The notes under the pieces were generated by a model. That model was not told where the DNA came from. It made no database searches and saw only the letters and a program-made list of their open reading frames with translations. A DNA stretch of 64,000 nt from Gallaecimonas mangrovi (lineage in GTDB: Bacteria; Pseudomonadota; Gammaproteobacteria; Enterobacterales; Gallaecimonadaceae). The stretch lies in NCBI RefSeq assembly GCF_003367375.1, contig NZ_CP031416.1, forward strand, positions 1,619,501 through 1,683,500, in the 5' to 3' direction. The first letter of the stretch is position 1. Every line of letters begins with the position of its first letter. Positions 1-8,307 of this stretch are shown here, piece by piece. Made by a program: the position numbers and the translations under genes.

Positions 1-2
1 TA

Positions 3-848
3 CCGTTGCCGTCAGGCATGTGCAGTAAAGGACTACCTATTAGTGGAGCTGGTGGTAATGATGTTCAGGTGGTTGACCAACGAGGTAGCAATGGCAATCA
101 GGGTTCATCTGATGGCAATACACCTCAGCAAACGGAAACAGAAGACAACGGCAGTAAAAATGACAACGGTGGGTTGACCAATTCCGCCGGTTTTCATTAC
201 GTTGGAGGTAAAGGGGCAGGAGGTGCAAACGATCAAGGAGAATACTCTAAAACCTATTCAGCACCGTCAATACATTACGCTTCCGGTCTTTCAACCTTTG
301 ATAAGGTGCAGACCTTCTTTGATGGCTTAGGGATGACAGATATACCTTTTCTAAGCCAAGGGGCCGATATTGTCAGTGGTGGCATGTCAGTCATTACTGG
401 TGATTGGAAAGGTGCAATGCTTTCTGGCATTGGCATGATCCCTTTATTTGGGGAAGAGGCTCTAGCTGCAAAGATAGGTTCTCGGTTGGAGCGTGCATCC
501 AAAGAAGCTGATAAAGTAGAGGATATTGCGGAGGGGGTTACAAAGAGAGGGCCGCTTCCAAACGGCGGTAATGCGAAGCCTCATGGAAATGCCAACCATA
601 ATAGTGCGATTGATAATCGCGTAGGTGAGTTGAAGCAAGATTCGTCGGTTTCGAATATTCGCAAAAACCAACAGCAGGTTGATGTGAACGGCAATAAAGT
701 TGGTACTAATAGGCCGGATATTCAGTATGACCAAGGTGGGTGTCATTACTGCGTTGAGTATGATCATGTGCCTAGAAACAGTACTCGACACGGTGACAAA
801 ATAAGCGCCAATGACCCCAATGTAAAAGTTGAGTTAAACCTTTTGTGA
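3..848 (+). CDS. C-terminal part of a polymorphic (Rhs/CDI-like) toxin, 5' end outside window
   Basis: The frame is open to the left edge, so this is the 3' end of a longer gene. The first ~90 residues are rich in Gly, Asn, Asp and Gln. Around residues 95-160 there is a helical, glycine-rich stretch (IPFLSQGADIVSGGMSVITG, then GDWKGAMLSGIGMIP) of the kind that precedes the toxin tip in Rhs, CDI and related polymorphic toxins. The last ~70 residues (NGNKVGTNRPDIQY ... VEYDHVPRNSTRHG ... SANDPNVKVEL) look like a small toxin domain with conserved Asp/Glu/His, perhaps a nuclease; I cannot name the family with confidence. The stop codon overlaps the next gene region and the DNA is clearly more AT-rich than the rest of the window, as is common for transferred toxin tips. 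No Rhs core motif is visible in the part shown, so the delivery class is inferred. Confidence 0.6.
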   Translation, partial: PLPSGMCSKGLPISGAGGNDVQVVDQRGSNGNQGSSDGNTPQQTETEDNGSKNDNGGLTNSAGFHYVGGKGAGGANDQGEYSKTYSAPSIHYASGLSTFDKVQTFFDGLGMTDIPFLSQGADIVSGGMSVITGDWKGAMLSGIGMIPLFGEEALAAKIGSRLERASKEADKVEDIAEGVTKRGPLPNGGNAKPHGNANHNSAIDNRVGELKQDSSVSNIRKNQQQVDVNGNKVGTNRPDIQYDQGGCHYCVEYDHVPRNSTRHGDKISANDPNVKVELNLL

Positions 849-859
849 TTGGATGTGAG

Positions 860-1312
860 ATGGCAGAACAAGTAAATGCACTAGAGCTATTAAATGATCT
901 TGATGGCTCTGGCTCAGATAAAGAGTTTTACGCAATTAATGAACTTAGGATGCTTGGAAACGAGCTTCCGAAGTTGTTGTTAGATAAATACAGGACTGCT
1001 AGAAAATGGCAGGTTCGAAGCTCTTGCGTTTATCATTCAATTCGCTATGCAAGATCATCAAATGAAGCCGTTGAGTTAGGTGTGATAGCGCTTGCGGATA
1101 AATCTTATGCAGTTCGTTATAGGGCTTGTATGTTACTGGCCTATTCGCTTGATATGAATGTTTTATCAAGTTTAAAGCAACTGGAAAACATTACCTCGCA
1201 TGAAGAAACCCTACTTGATATTCGTGCAGCTATTGATGCTATTGAAAATCAGAACAGTGATTATTTTGTTGATCGAGCTCACTCAGGAAATATGAAATTA
1301 AGAGTCAACTAA
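860..1312 (+). CDS. probable immunity protein for the upstream toxin (helical-repeat protein)
   Basis: Encodes about 150 residues, starting MAEQVNALELLNDLDGSG. The ATG at 860 is chosen; a GTG at 845 overlapping the toxin stop is the alternative. The sequence is predicted to be all-helical, with HEAT-like segments (YRTARKWQVRSSCVYHSI, LADKSYAVRYRACMLLAYSL) and no signal peptide or membrane segment. A small, AT-rich cytoplasmic helical gene directly after a polymorphic-toxin tip is the standard position of the cognate immunity gene. The function is inferred from position; the sequence itself does not identify a named family. Confidence 0.5.
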   Translation: MAEQVNALELLNDLDGSGSDKEFYAINELRMLGNELPKLLLDKYRTARKWQVRSSCVYHSIRYARSSNEAVELGVIALADKSYAVRYRACMLLAYSLDMNVLSSLKQLENITSHEETLLDIRAAIDAIENQNSDYFVDRAHSGNMKLRVN

Positions 1313-1608
1313 GCCCGCAGCGAAGATAAAAAAAGATAAAAAAGTAAGATAAAAGATAAAAAGGACATCCATCTTCTGATTAACCAAAAAGCCACTTTTC
1401 GAATTGCGTCGGCAGTGGTGTATTCGTCAGCCTTTTAGGGTGTTTGCTTTGGTCTGGTGGTGATTTTTTAATAAAACGCAAGTTCCAGGCGAGCGAGACT
1501 ATCAGCGACTGCTGAGGGTGTGTGAGTGTGGTGGCGTGAGGGCTTTACTTTATCCCTTAGCCGCTTGTCTGCCAGAGTCCTGACTGTCGCATAGGCTGTA
1601 ACTTACCC
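1313..1608. other. AT-rich intergenic region with short A-rich repeat, no gene seen
   Basis: About 300 bases between the immunity gene and the terminator of the opposite-strand unit. The first 50 bases hold four imperfect copies of AGATAAAA (about 1323-1364). The rest contains no convincing reading frame, RNA gene or promoter that I can support. The drop in GC marks the edge of the probable transferred toxin segment. Confidence 0.5.
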
Positions 1609-1642
1609 CAATAAAAAAGCGCCCTTGGGCGCTTTTTTATTG
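1609..1642. terminator. bidirectional terminator, perfect 16-bp inverted repeat
   Basis: Arms 1609-1624 and 1627-1642 are perfect reverse complements (AAAAAAGCGCCC / GGGCGCTTTTTT core) with a TT centre. It covers the stop codon of the minus-strand frame ending at 1637 and would also stop transcripts from the toxin/immunity side. Confidence 0.85.
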
Positions 1643-2289
1643 GCAGTAATTGCCGGTGGGAATAACAGCTATTACTTTGGCGTGGCTGCCTTTGGGCAGG
1701 ACAAATTCGGCCGGGCCAACTTCGGAAGCGCCGATGTTGTAGTTATAGGTGTAACCGAGGCGCGTCCAGGGAAAGCCGTTCGCCTGGTAAGAGGCGGCTA
1801 CCTGATTGGCGTACCAGCCTTTATAGGCTGCAGAGACGCCTTTAGGGAAATCGGCGCTGCAGCGCTGCTTGCTGGTGTCGGGGTCGGCGCAGGGGCGAAA
1901 TAGGTTTTTGGCGTTAACTTCTAAAATCACAAAGTCGCGCACCTCACCCGGTACTTGGTGAAGCCCGAGTAGTGCTTGGGTTTGGGGCACTTTGTCTTGA
2001 TAGGTGCGGCAAAGCCGTTTTACGGCGCCATCAAGGGTGACCCAGGTGTCGCCCCAGCTGTTAGTGATGTAGCGGCCTTGGGGAAAGCTGTTTGGATACT
2101 TGCTCCAGGTCACCACCTTAATCATGCCTTTGCCGGGGCTTGGCAATGGCACGGCTTCGCCGGGTTCTATCACGGCGGCATCAGCAAGGGCTGCCTGGTA
2201 GCGGTCAGCGAGGTTGGGGGCGGTGCATCGTTGCTGGCGCAGCCGGCCAGCAACAGCAAGGGAAGGGCAAACCAGAGTCCTTTGGTCAT
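1637..2289 (-). pseudogene. lipoprotein gene broken by a one-base frameshift (unknown function)
   Basis: The ATG at 2289 starts a lipoprotein signal peptide (MTKGLWFALPLLLLAGC, lipobox LAGC) but that frame stops after about 39 residues. The remaining ~190 codons are read in the frame that continues from mtnA (ADAAVIEPGEAVPLPSPGKG onward). Adding one C on the coding strand to the C5 run at 2216-2220 joins the two into one 217-residue lipoprotein. Four or more Cys lie in the mature part, including the penultimate residue. I do not recognise the family. The break may be a sequencing/assembly error in a homopolymer or a real mutation. Confidence 0.6.
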
Positions 2290-3295
2290 GATTCCTGTCT
2301 CTTGATTTAGTGAGTAAAAGCCTCGGGTCGGTAATAAGTCCCCGGTCCGTTATCCAGCCACTGATAAGCGCAGCGGGCGTCACGTCAAAACCTGGATTGT
2401 AAGTCGCTGTTCCTTCAGGAGCCAGTTGTTTACCGCCAAGGCGTAATAGTTCCTCACTTGGCCGCTGCTCGATAGGAATAGCGCTGGCGCCAGCGCAGGC
2501 GCTGTCGACGGTGGTCCAAGGGGCGGCAATATAAAACGGCACCCCATAATGCTTGGCAACAACCGCCAGCATCAAGGTGCCCACTTTATTGGCGGTGTCG
2601 CCGTTAGCGGCAATGCGGTCAGCGCCCACTATCACCAAATCCACCTGGCCTGACGCCAGCAAGCTGGCCGCAGCGCTGTCGGGTTGCAGTTTATGGGCAA
2701 CCCCTGCCTCTTTAAGCTCGAAGGCGGTTAGCCGTGAGCCTTGCCCCAAGGGCCGGGTTTCATCCACCCACACAAAGGGATTAAGGCCTTGTTCTTGGGC
2801 TTTGGTGATAACCCCAAGGGCGGTACCACGGCCAGCGGTAGGCAGGCCACCCGTATTGCAGTGGGTTAGCACCCGGCTATTGGCGGTAAAAAGCGCCAGG
2901 CCATGTTGGCCAATACGCTCGCAAAGCGCCACATCTTCATCAAAAAGCGCAATGGCTGCCGCTTCGATGGTGGCGGCGTCTTTGTCTAACAGCGGGTTCA
3001 GGCGGTCTAACAGGTTCATCAGGTTAACCGCTGTTGGCCGACTGGCCCTTAACGCTGCGCTAACCGCCGCTAAGGTTTGTGGGTCGCTGCCGGCCTTGGC
3101 CAGTACTGCCAGATATAACACCGCCGCCACGCCAATCAAGGGCGCGCCGCGAATGGCCAAGCTTTGAATAAGCGCCACCAGATGCTCGGCGCTTTCTACC
3201 TCAACCCAGCGTTTCTCGGCGGGAAGGGCGCGCTGGTCAAGAATGGTCAGGGTGGCGTCTTGATAACGAAGGGCTGTGGCAATTCTTTCGGTCAT
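1637..3295 (-). CDS. mtnA: S-methyl-5-thioribose-1-phosphate isomerase (frame runs on into the next gene)
   Basis: Residues 1 to ~340 are MtnA, an eIF2B-alpha-like isomerase that converts methylthioribose-1-phosphate to methylthioribulose-1-phosphate in methionine salvage. Recognisable pieces are IRGAPLIGVAA, the catalytic-Cys region THCNTGGLPTAGRGTALGV, and the catalytic-Asp region VIVGADRIAANGDTANKVGT. The start MTERIATALRYQD is chosen at 3295; an ATG at 3325 would add ten residues. As given, the frame stays open for ~210 more codons into the downstream lipoprotein sequence, making an apparent 550-562 residue fusion. If the missing base near 2216-2220 is restored, MtnA ends at about 2205 with ~363 residues, a normal length. 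Divergent from mtnK across met boxes, which supports MetJ control. Confidence 0.85.
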   Translation of the reverse strand: MTERIATALRYQDATLTILDQRALPAEKRWVEVESAEHLVALIQSLAIRGAPLIGVAAVLYLAVLAKAGSDPQTLAAVSAALRASRPTAVNLMNLLDRLNPLLDKDAATIEAAAIALFDEDVALCERIGQHGLALFTANSRVLTHCNTGGLPTAGRGTALGVITKAQEQGLNPFVWVDETRPLGQGSRLTAFELKEAGVAHKLQPDSAAASLLASGQVDLVIVGADRIAANGDTANKVGTLMLAVVAKHYGVPFYIAAPWTTVDSACAGASAIPIEQRPSEELLRLGGKQLAPEGTATYNPGFDVTPAALISGWITDRGLITDPRLLLTKSRDRNHDQRTLVCPSLAVAGRLRQQRCTAPNLADRYQAALADAAVIEPGEAVPLPSPGKGMIKVVTWSKYPNSFPQGRYITNSWGDTWVTLDGAVKRLCRTYQDKVPQTQALLGLHQVPGEVRDFVILEVNAKNLFRPCADPDTSKQRCSADFPKGVSAAYKGWYANQVAASYQANGFPWTRLGYTYNYNIGASEVGPAEFVLPKGSHAKVIAVIPTGNYCQ

Positions 3296-3351
3296 AGCGG
3301 CTTGGCTTTGGTGTAAAAAGCGCATTTTGCCATTTCTAAAAAGAGAGGTGT

Positions 3352-3375
3352 AGACGTCTAAACGTTTTTACGTTT
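3352..3375. promoter_or_regulatory. three tandem MetJ boxes between mtnA and mtnK
   Basis: AGACGTCT (3352-3359, the exact consensus), AAACGTTT (3360-3367) and TTACGTTT (3368-3375) lie head to tail with no spacing, as MetJ operators do. They lie in the 120-bp gap between divergent methionine salvage genes, so MetJ with S-adenosylmethionine very likely represses both. Confidence 0.85.
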
Positions 3376-3415
3376 AAATTGCCGCACTTTGCATTCAGAT
3401 CTCCGGAGTCGAGCC

Positions 3416-4585
3416 ATGCCTTACCAGGCTTTTGATAGCGCCGCTGCAATTGCTTTTGCCAAACAACGCGGCTTTTTACCTGCCGAGGCTGACGTGCATT
3501 GCCGGGAAATAGGCGACGGTAACCTGAACCTGGTGTTTCATCTTTCCACCAGCGATAAAAGCCTCATCATCAAGCAGGCACTACCTTATGCGCGCTGCGT
3601 GGGCGAGTCTTGGCCGCTGAGCCTTGAGCGGGCCCGTATTGAAGCGCAGGTGCTACAAGCCCACGGCAAAGTGGCGGCTGACTGGGTAGTGAAGGTGCTG
3701 GACTTTGACCTTGAACAGTACGCCATGGTGGAAGAAGACCTAAGCCACCTGCAATTGCTGCGAAAGCGCCTTATCAACAGTGAAAAAGTGGCGGCGATGG
3801 GCCAGAACCTGGCTGACTACCTGGCGCAAAGCCTTTACGCCTATTCAGATTTTGAGCTGGACCCTAAAGCGAAAAAAGCGCTGGTAAGCCAGTTCATCAA
3901 CCCTGACTTGTGCCTTATTACCGAAGACTTGTTCTTCACCGACCCTTACCGCGAGCACGAGCGTAACGACATTTTTCCGGCAAGCTTGGCCACCGCTATC
4001 GCCTTTCGTGAAGACGACGCGCTGCTGGCACAGGTTGCCGAGCTTAAAGCACGCTTTTTATCTTGCCCGCAAACCTTGCTGCATGGCGACGTGCACGCCG
4101 GTTCGGTGTTTTCGGGCCCTGGCGAGCTAAAAGTGATTGACGCAGAATTCGGCTTTTTCGGGCCAGTGGGTTTTGATGTGGGCTCGGTGATTGGCAACCT
4201 GCTGCTGGCCTGGTGCCGCCATCACACCTTGGGTAATAGCGACTATGCCGCCTGGCTGGAAAGCGAACTGCTTAGCTTCTGGCAGCGCTTTGAAAGCCGT
4301 TTTAGCGTCTTATTGCAAGGCAGCAAGGATGTGGCGTTAGCGAATGCCCGTTATCAGCAACGCTTCGTGGCGAAGGTGCTGGATGACACCATCGGCTACG
4401 CCGGTTGCGAGCTTATTCGCCGTACCCTGGGCCTTGCCCACGTTGCTGACCTTACCAGCCTTGAAGAGGGCCCGCGGGCCGCAGCCGAGCAAAAAGCCCT
4501 GAGCCTTGGCCGAAGCTTGATTTTGGCAAGCGAGCAGCGCTGTGATATCGCGCTTATTCCGACGCTGTTAAAGACATTTGCCTAA
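3416..4585 (+). CDS. mtnK: 5-methylthioribose kinase
   Basis: A 389-residue cytoplasmic kinase that phosphorylates 5-methylthioribose to the 1-phosphate, the step before MtnA. The choline-kinase-like fold shows a Gly-containing N-lobe (REIGDGNLNLVFHL), the catalytic loop LLHGDVHAGSVF and the metal-binding VIDAEFGFFGPVGFDVG. Length matches the family. The ATG at 3416 is preceded by GGAG eight bases upstream, so an earlier TTG at 3389 is unlikely. Divergent from mtnA and downstream of the met boxes. Confidence 0.93.
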   Translation: MPYQAFDSAAAIAFAKQRGFLPAEADVHCREIGDGNLNLVFHLSTSDKSLIIKQALPYARCVGESWPLSLERARIEAQVLQAHGKVAADWVVKVLDFDLEQYAMVEEDLSHLQLLRKRLINSEKVAAMGQNLADYLAQSLYAYSDFELDPKAKKALVSQFINPDLCLITEDLFFTDPYREHERNDIFPASLATAIAFREDDALLAQVAELKARFLSCPQTLLHGDVHAGSVFSGPGELKVIDAEFGFFGPVGFDVGSVIGNLLLAWCRHHTLGNSDYAAWLESELLSFWQRFESRFSVLLQGSKDVALANARYQQRFVAKVLDDTIGYAGCELIRRTLGLAHVADLTSLEEGPRAAAEQKALSLGRSLILASEQRCDIALIPTLLKTFA

Positions 4586-4597
4586 CGGCAATGACAT

Positions 4598-4626
4598 AAA
4601 AAAGGCCGCTTAAAGCGGCCTTTTTT
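4598..4626. terminator. bidirectional terminator between mtnK and sapF
   Basis: GGCCGCT (4604-4610), loop TAA, AGCGGCC (4614-4620), flanked by A6 and T6. It serves both converging genes and overlaps the sapF stop codon. Confidence 0.85.
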
Positions 4627-5392
4627 AGTTGCCCAGTAAGTTTTGGGCCATCAGCATGCGGCGCGTCACTTCGTGCTGCGGGTCGCTAAACACCTCAAGG
4701 GTGGGGCCCCTTTCCACAACTTCACCGTGGTGCATCACCAACACTTGGTCAGAAATGTGTTTCACAATGCCCATGTTGTGGGACACAAACACGTAAGAGA
4801 GCTGCTGTTTGCGCTGCTCATCGAGCATGAAATTCAGAATTTGCCCCCTCAGCGATACATCAAGCGCCGCCAAGGCTTCGTCACACACCAGTACCTTCGG
4901 GTTTAATATCAGCGCCCGGGCCAGGGCCACGCGCTGTTTTTGGCCGCCGGAGATCATGTGCGGGTAGTAGTCGGCGTGCTCGCCTAAAAGGCCAACCCGC
5001 ACTAAGGTGGCTTCGATTTTGGTCAGTCGCTCACTGGCATTGAGTTCGGTATTGAGCTTTAACGGCTCTTCGAGCTGACGGCCGATGGTGACCCGGGGAT
5101 TTAAGGTGGTGGATGGGTCTTGGAAGATCATTCTAATCGACCGGCACGAGTCCGCCGAGTGTAGTGCCAGCGGTTTGCCGTTAAGTTTTACTTGCCCCGA
5201 GCTTGGTCGTTCGGCGCCCACCAACAATTTGGCCACCGTGGTTTTACCGGAGCCGGTTTCGCCGACAATGGCCAGGGTTTGCCCCGCTTCCAAGTCAAAG
5301 CTCAAAGGCGCCACCGCTTGCATTTTCTCGGCCTTGAACAGCCCACGGCTAGTGTAGCTTTTCGACAGGTCGCTAACTTCTAATAGCGCCAT
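4625..5392 (-). CDS. sapF: peptide ABC transporter ATP-binding subunit SapF
   Basis: A 255-residue ABC ATPase, last gene of sapABCDF. Walker A GETGSGKT is at residues 44-51, the Q-loop Gln near 91, the signature SGGQKQR near 148-154 and Walker B CDEALAALD near 170-178. It lacks the C-terminal oligopeptide extension present in SapD. With SapD it would power a dipeptide-family importer (antimicrobial-peptide uptake or other substrates). It starts two bases after the sapD stop. Confidence 0.92.
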   Translation of the reverse strand: MALLEVSDLSKSYTSRGLFKAEKMQAVAPLSFDLEAGQTLAIVGETGSGKTTVAKLLVGAERPSSGQVKLNGKPLALHSADSCRSIRMIFQDPSTTLNPRVTIGRQLEEPLKLNTELNASERLTKIEATLVRVGLLGEHADYYPHMISGGQKQRVALARALILNPKVLVCDEALAALDVSLRGQILNFMLDEQRKQQLSYVFVSHNMGIVKHISDQVLVMHHGEVVERGPTLEVFSDPQHEVTRRMLMAQNLLGN

Positions 5393-5394
5393 CG

Positions 5395-6396
5395 TTACTC
5401 CTCCATGTTAATGGGGTAATGGCAGGCAAAACGATGGCCTTTTAAATCTTTGACCGGCGGTTTTTCCACGCATTTTCGCTGCGCCCGTGGGCAGCGTGGC
5501 CCCAAGCGACAACCGGTGGGCAGGTGCTGCAATGGCGGAATGGAGCCGGGCAGGGTATGCAAGTGTGACTTGTGTTCTAAGCCTTCGTCAAAGTGCGGAA
5601 TAGAGCGCAACAATGCCTGGGTATAAGGGTGATGGGGGCTTTTCAAAATGCTTTGGGTTGGCCCGGCTTCCACGGTTTGCCCCGAATACATCACGGTAAT
5701 GGCGTGGCTCCATTTGCTGATGGATTCCAGGTCATGGGTTATCAGCAAAACCGACATATTGCCAAGCTGGTTTAGCTTGGCCAATAAGCTAAAAATCCGC
5801 GCCTCGGTGGTCACTTCCATTTGCGCTGTTGGCTCATCGGCGATCAACAGCTTAGGGCCACTGGCAATCGCCATGGCGATCATGACCTTCTGGCAAAGGC
5901 CTTCCGACAGCTCGTGGGGGTAACTATCAAGCACCCTTTTGTGCATGGGAATACCCACCCGGTGCAGCAGCGCTTTGGCTTCCTGGTGGCGCCAGCGGTG
6001 GCGGCCGTAAAGGTTCCAAAAGGGTACCGGGCATTGCTCGTGGGGCAGCACTTCGCAAAGCTGGTCCTGAATTTTCAGCATCGGGTCCAGGCAGCTCATG
6101 GGTTCTTGGAAGATAAACCCCAATTCTTTACCAATAAGCTCGCGGCGGTCTTCTATGGGAAGATCAGACAGCTCGACGCCTTTCCAGTGCATACGGTCGG
6201 CATGCACATGCCAGCTATCGCTTTGCAGTCCCAATATCGCTTTGGCAACCAAAGACTTACCGGAACCCGATTCCCCTACCAGGCCCTGGATCTCCCCTTC
6301 GTTAATAAGCAGGTTAACCTTTTCCACCGCCTGTACTCGCCCCTGTGGGGTGTCTAAGGAAATGGTGAGGTTACGAATATCCAACAGGGCACTCAT
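5395..6396 (-). CDS. sapD: peptide ABC transporter ATP-binding subunit SapD
   Basis: A 333-residue ABC ATPase. Walker A GESGSGKS is at 41-48 and Walker B is LLIADEPTAQME. The signature is the degenerate LSEGLCQK typical of SapD rather than LSGGQ. The C-terminal tail carries the oligopeptide-transporter extension with a Cys cluster (GCRLGPRCPRAQRKC). The start codon touches the end of sapC, so translation is probably coupled. Confidence 0.92.
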   Translation of the reverse strand: MSALLDIRNLTISLDTPQGRVQAVEKVNLLINEGEIQGLVGESGSGKSLVAKAILGLQSDSWHVHADRMHWKGVELSDLPIEDRRELIGKELGFIFQEPMSCLDPMLKIQDQLCEVLPHEQCPVPFWNLYGRHRWRHQEAKALLHRVGIPMHKRVLDSYPHELSEGLCQKVMIAMAIASGPKLLIADEPTAQMEVTTEARIFSLLAKLNQLGNMSVLLITHDLESISKWSHAITVMYSGQTVEAGPTQSILKSPHHPYTQALLRSIPHFDEGLEHKSHLHTLPGSIPPLQHLPTGCRLGPRCPRAQRKCVEKPPVKDLKGHRFACHYPINMEE

Positions 6397-7289
6397 TACT
6401 GCTCCATCCGCGCGTTAAGGGCTTGGCGTAGGCCATCACCCACCAGGTTTACTGCAATAACGGTGGTCAGCAGTGCTACCCCCGGCAAGGTAATGGTCCA
6501 CGGTGCCAAATAGGCCAAATCAGTGGCGCCAGCCAGCATGGTTCCCCATTCCGGCAGTGGTGCTTGGGCGCCCAGGCTTAAAAAGCCAAGGGCACTGATA
6601 TCCAGCACTGCCGCCGACAGCGCTAACGCATATTGGTGAACGATAGAGTCGGCGATGTTGGGCAAAATTACGTCCCACAGCAGCCGAAAGCGGCTAACAC
6701 CGTCCAGGCGGGCGGCCACCACATATTCTTTTTCCATCTCGGAAACCACGGCATCGTGGGTGCTGCGGATAAACTGCGGTACCAGTGCCAGCCACACCGC
6801 CAGCAGCGCCGCTTCCATGCCCGGGCCCTGAATGGCCACAAAGAAAATGGCCAGCAATACCGATGGAATAGAAAGCAGGGTGTCGAGAAAGTGATGCAGT
6901 ATCGAGCCTTGCAGGCCCTTTAACGTGCCCGATATCGCCCCTAACACAACGCCAATCAGCCCGGCACCGGTTACCACCAGCAGTGCTGAGCCAAAGGTCA
7001 GGCGGGCACCATAAAGCAGCCGTGACAGTAAGTCGCGGCCCAAGTCGTCGGTACCAATAAAGTAATCCACGTGGCCGTTTTGGTCCCAGCTGGGGGGTAT
7101 CAAGAGGGCATTGGGGTGCTGTAATTCTGGGTCAAAGGGGGCCACCCAAGGGCCAGCAATGGCAGCCAACAGCAGGCCAATTACGATATAGAGCCCGACC
7201 ATGGCCTGGGGGCTTTTTCTGAACGCACGCCAGGTATGAACCAATGGCGAGGGAATGCGCTCTTCGGCGTAAAGGTTAGGACTCAGCAT
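6396..7289 (-). CDS. sapC: peptide ABC transporter permease SapC
   Basis: About 297 residues of DppC/SapC-type inner-membrane permease. There is one N-terminal membrane helix (VGLYIVIGLLLAAIAG), a loop with FIGTDDLGRDLLSRLLYG, then the binding-protein-dependent transport domain with five more helices. The start MLSPNLYAEERIPSP at 7289 fits SapC N-termini; an ATG 14 codons earlier would overlap sapB more deeply. The chosen start overlaps the sapB stop by 14 bases. Confidence 0.9.
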   Translation of the reverse strand: MLSPNLYAEERIPSPLVHTWRAFRKSPQAMVGLYIVIGLLLAAIAGPWVAPFDPELQHPNALLIPPSWDQNGHVDYFIGTDDLGRDLLSRLLYGARLTFGSALLVVTGAGLIGVVLGAISGTLKGLQGSILHHFLDTLLSIPSVLLAIFFVAIQGPGMEAALLAVWLALVPQFIRSTHDAVVSEMEKEYVVAARLDGVSRFRLLWDVILPNIADSIVHQYALALSAAVLDISALGFLSLGAQAPLPEWGTMLAGATDLAYLAPWTITLPGVALLTTVIAVNLVGDGLRQALNARMEQ

Positions 7290-8307
7290 GGATGCGTTTT
7301 CGATGTAATGGGTCGAGCATGGTAAAGACAATATCGGTTACCACACTAACCAGAATAACAAAGCTGGAGATCAGCAGCAGACAGCCCTGAATAACCGGGA
7401 AATCCCGAGAATAAATACTGTTTATCAGGTAATTACCAATACCCGGCCAATCAAATATGTTCTCGGTAATAATAGCGCCGGAAATAAGCGCCGCGATTTG
7501 CAGCCCCAATAAACGGCCCACCGGTAATAGCGCATTATGCAGGGCGTGGCGCTGCACCACCTTCCACATTGACCAGCCCCGGGCCCGAGAGGCGCGAATG
7601 TAGTTCTTTTTCAACACCTCTTTGAGTGAGGTGCGGGTAAGCCGCGCCACTACGGCGGTTGGAATGGTGGCCAGCACCACCGTTGGCATCACCAAATGCG
7701 CCAAGGCGTCGCGCATCGCTTCCAGACGATAAGGCACGTGCGACAGCCAAATATCCACCAGTAAAAAGCCGGTTTTCGCCGGGATCTCATAAAGCAGGCT
7801 GATACGGCCCGATACCGGCAACCAACCCAGCTTTAACGAGAACAGCATCACTAAAATCAGCGCCCACCAATAAATGGGAATGGAATAGCCAAAAAGGGCA
7901 ATGCTTTGAACTGCGTAGTCGGTGGCGGATTTTCGGTACATGGCCGCAAAAGCGCCAGCCGGAATGCCAATAAGCAGCGCCAGGAACATCGCACTTAAAA
8001 TCAATTCCAAGGTGGCGGGTAAGGTGCGCAGCAGCGCCGGCATCACCGCTTCGCCGCTGGCCAGCGAATAACCCCAGTCACCCATAAATATGCGCTTTAG
8101 GTAATAACCAAACTGCACCACGTAGTTGTCGTCTAAGTGGTAATGCGCCCTAAGCGCGGCAATTTGCCCAGGCCCCAAGCCGTCGGTGTTGGCAACGTGG
8201 CTAAGGGCATTACCCGGGCCAAGGTGGGTCAGGCTAAAGGCGACAATAGCCAGTAATAAAAAGGTGATAACAAACAAATTAATGCGGCGGATAACGTAAG
8301 ACAGCAC
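7276..8307 (-). CDS. sapB: peptide ABC transporter permease SapB
   Basis: A 343-residue DppB/SapB-type permease, with the N-terminal helix YVIRRINLFVITFLLLAI, the FMGDWGYSL periplasmic motif region and a transport domain with about six helices. It starts with GTG overlapping the sapA stop by one base (TAGTG), so the two are translationally coupled. Confidence 0.92.
   Translation of the reverse strand: MLSYVIRRINLFVITFLLLAIVAFSLTHLGPGNALSHVANTDGLGPGQIAALRAHYHLDDNYVVQFGYYLKRIFMGDWGYSLASGEAVMPALLRTLPATLELILSAMFLALLIGIPAGAFAAMYRKSATDYAVQSIALFGYSIPIYWWALILVMLFSLKLGWLPVSGRISLLYEIPAKTGFLLVDIWLSHVPYRLEAMRDALAHLVMPTVVLATIPTAVVARLTRTSLKEVLKKNYIRASRARGWSMWKVVQRHALHNALLPVGRLLGLQIAALISGAIITENIFDWPGIGNYLINSIYSRDFPVIQGCLLLISSFVILVSVVTDIVFTMLDPLHRKRIHAES

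Noticed and set aside
1323-1364. A-rich AGATAAAA repeats as a CRISPR array or origin iterons
   Set aside because: Only four short imperfect copies, no spacers of even length, no cas genes or replication genes nearby.
2553-3167. A 200-codon plus-strand frame opposite mtnA
   Set aside because: Low-complexity Ser/Ala/Arg composition typical of the complement of a GC-rich gene; no homology recognised.
1637-3325. A genuine bifunctional MtnA-lipoprotein fusion enzyme
   Set aside because: The signal peptide of the second part lies in another frame at exactly the right place, and one base in a C run separates the two genes; a frameshift explains it better.
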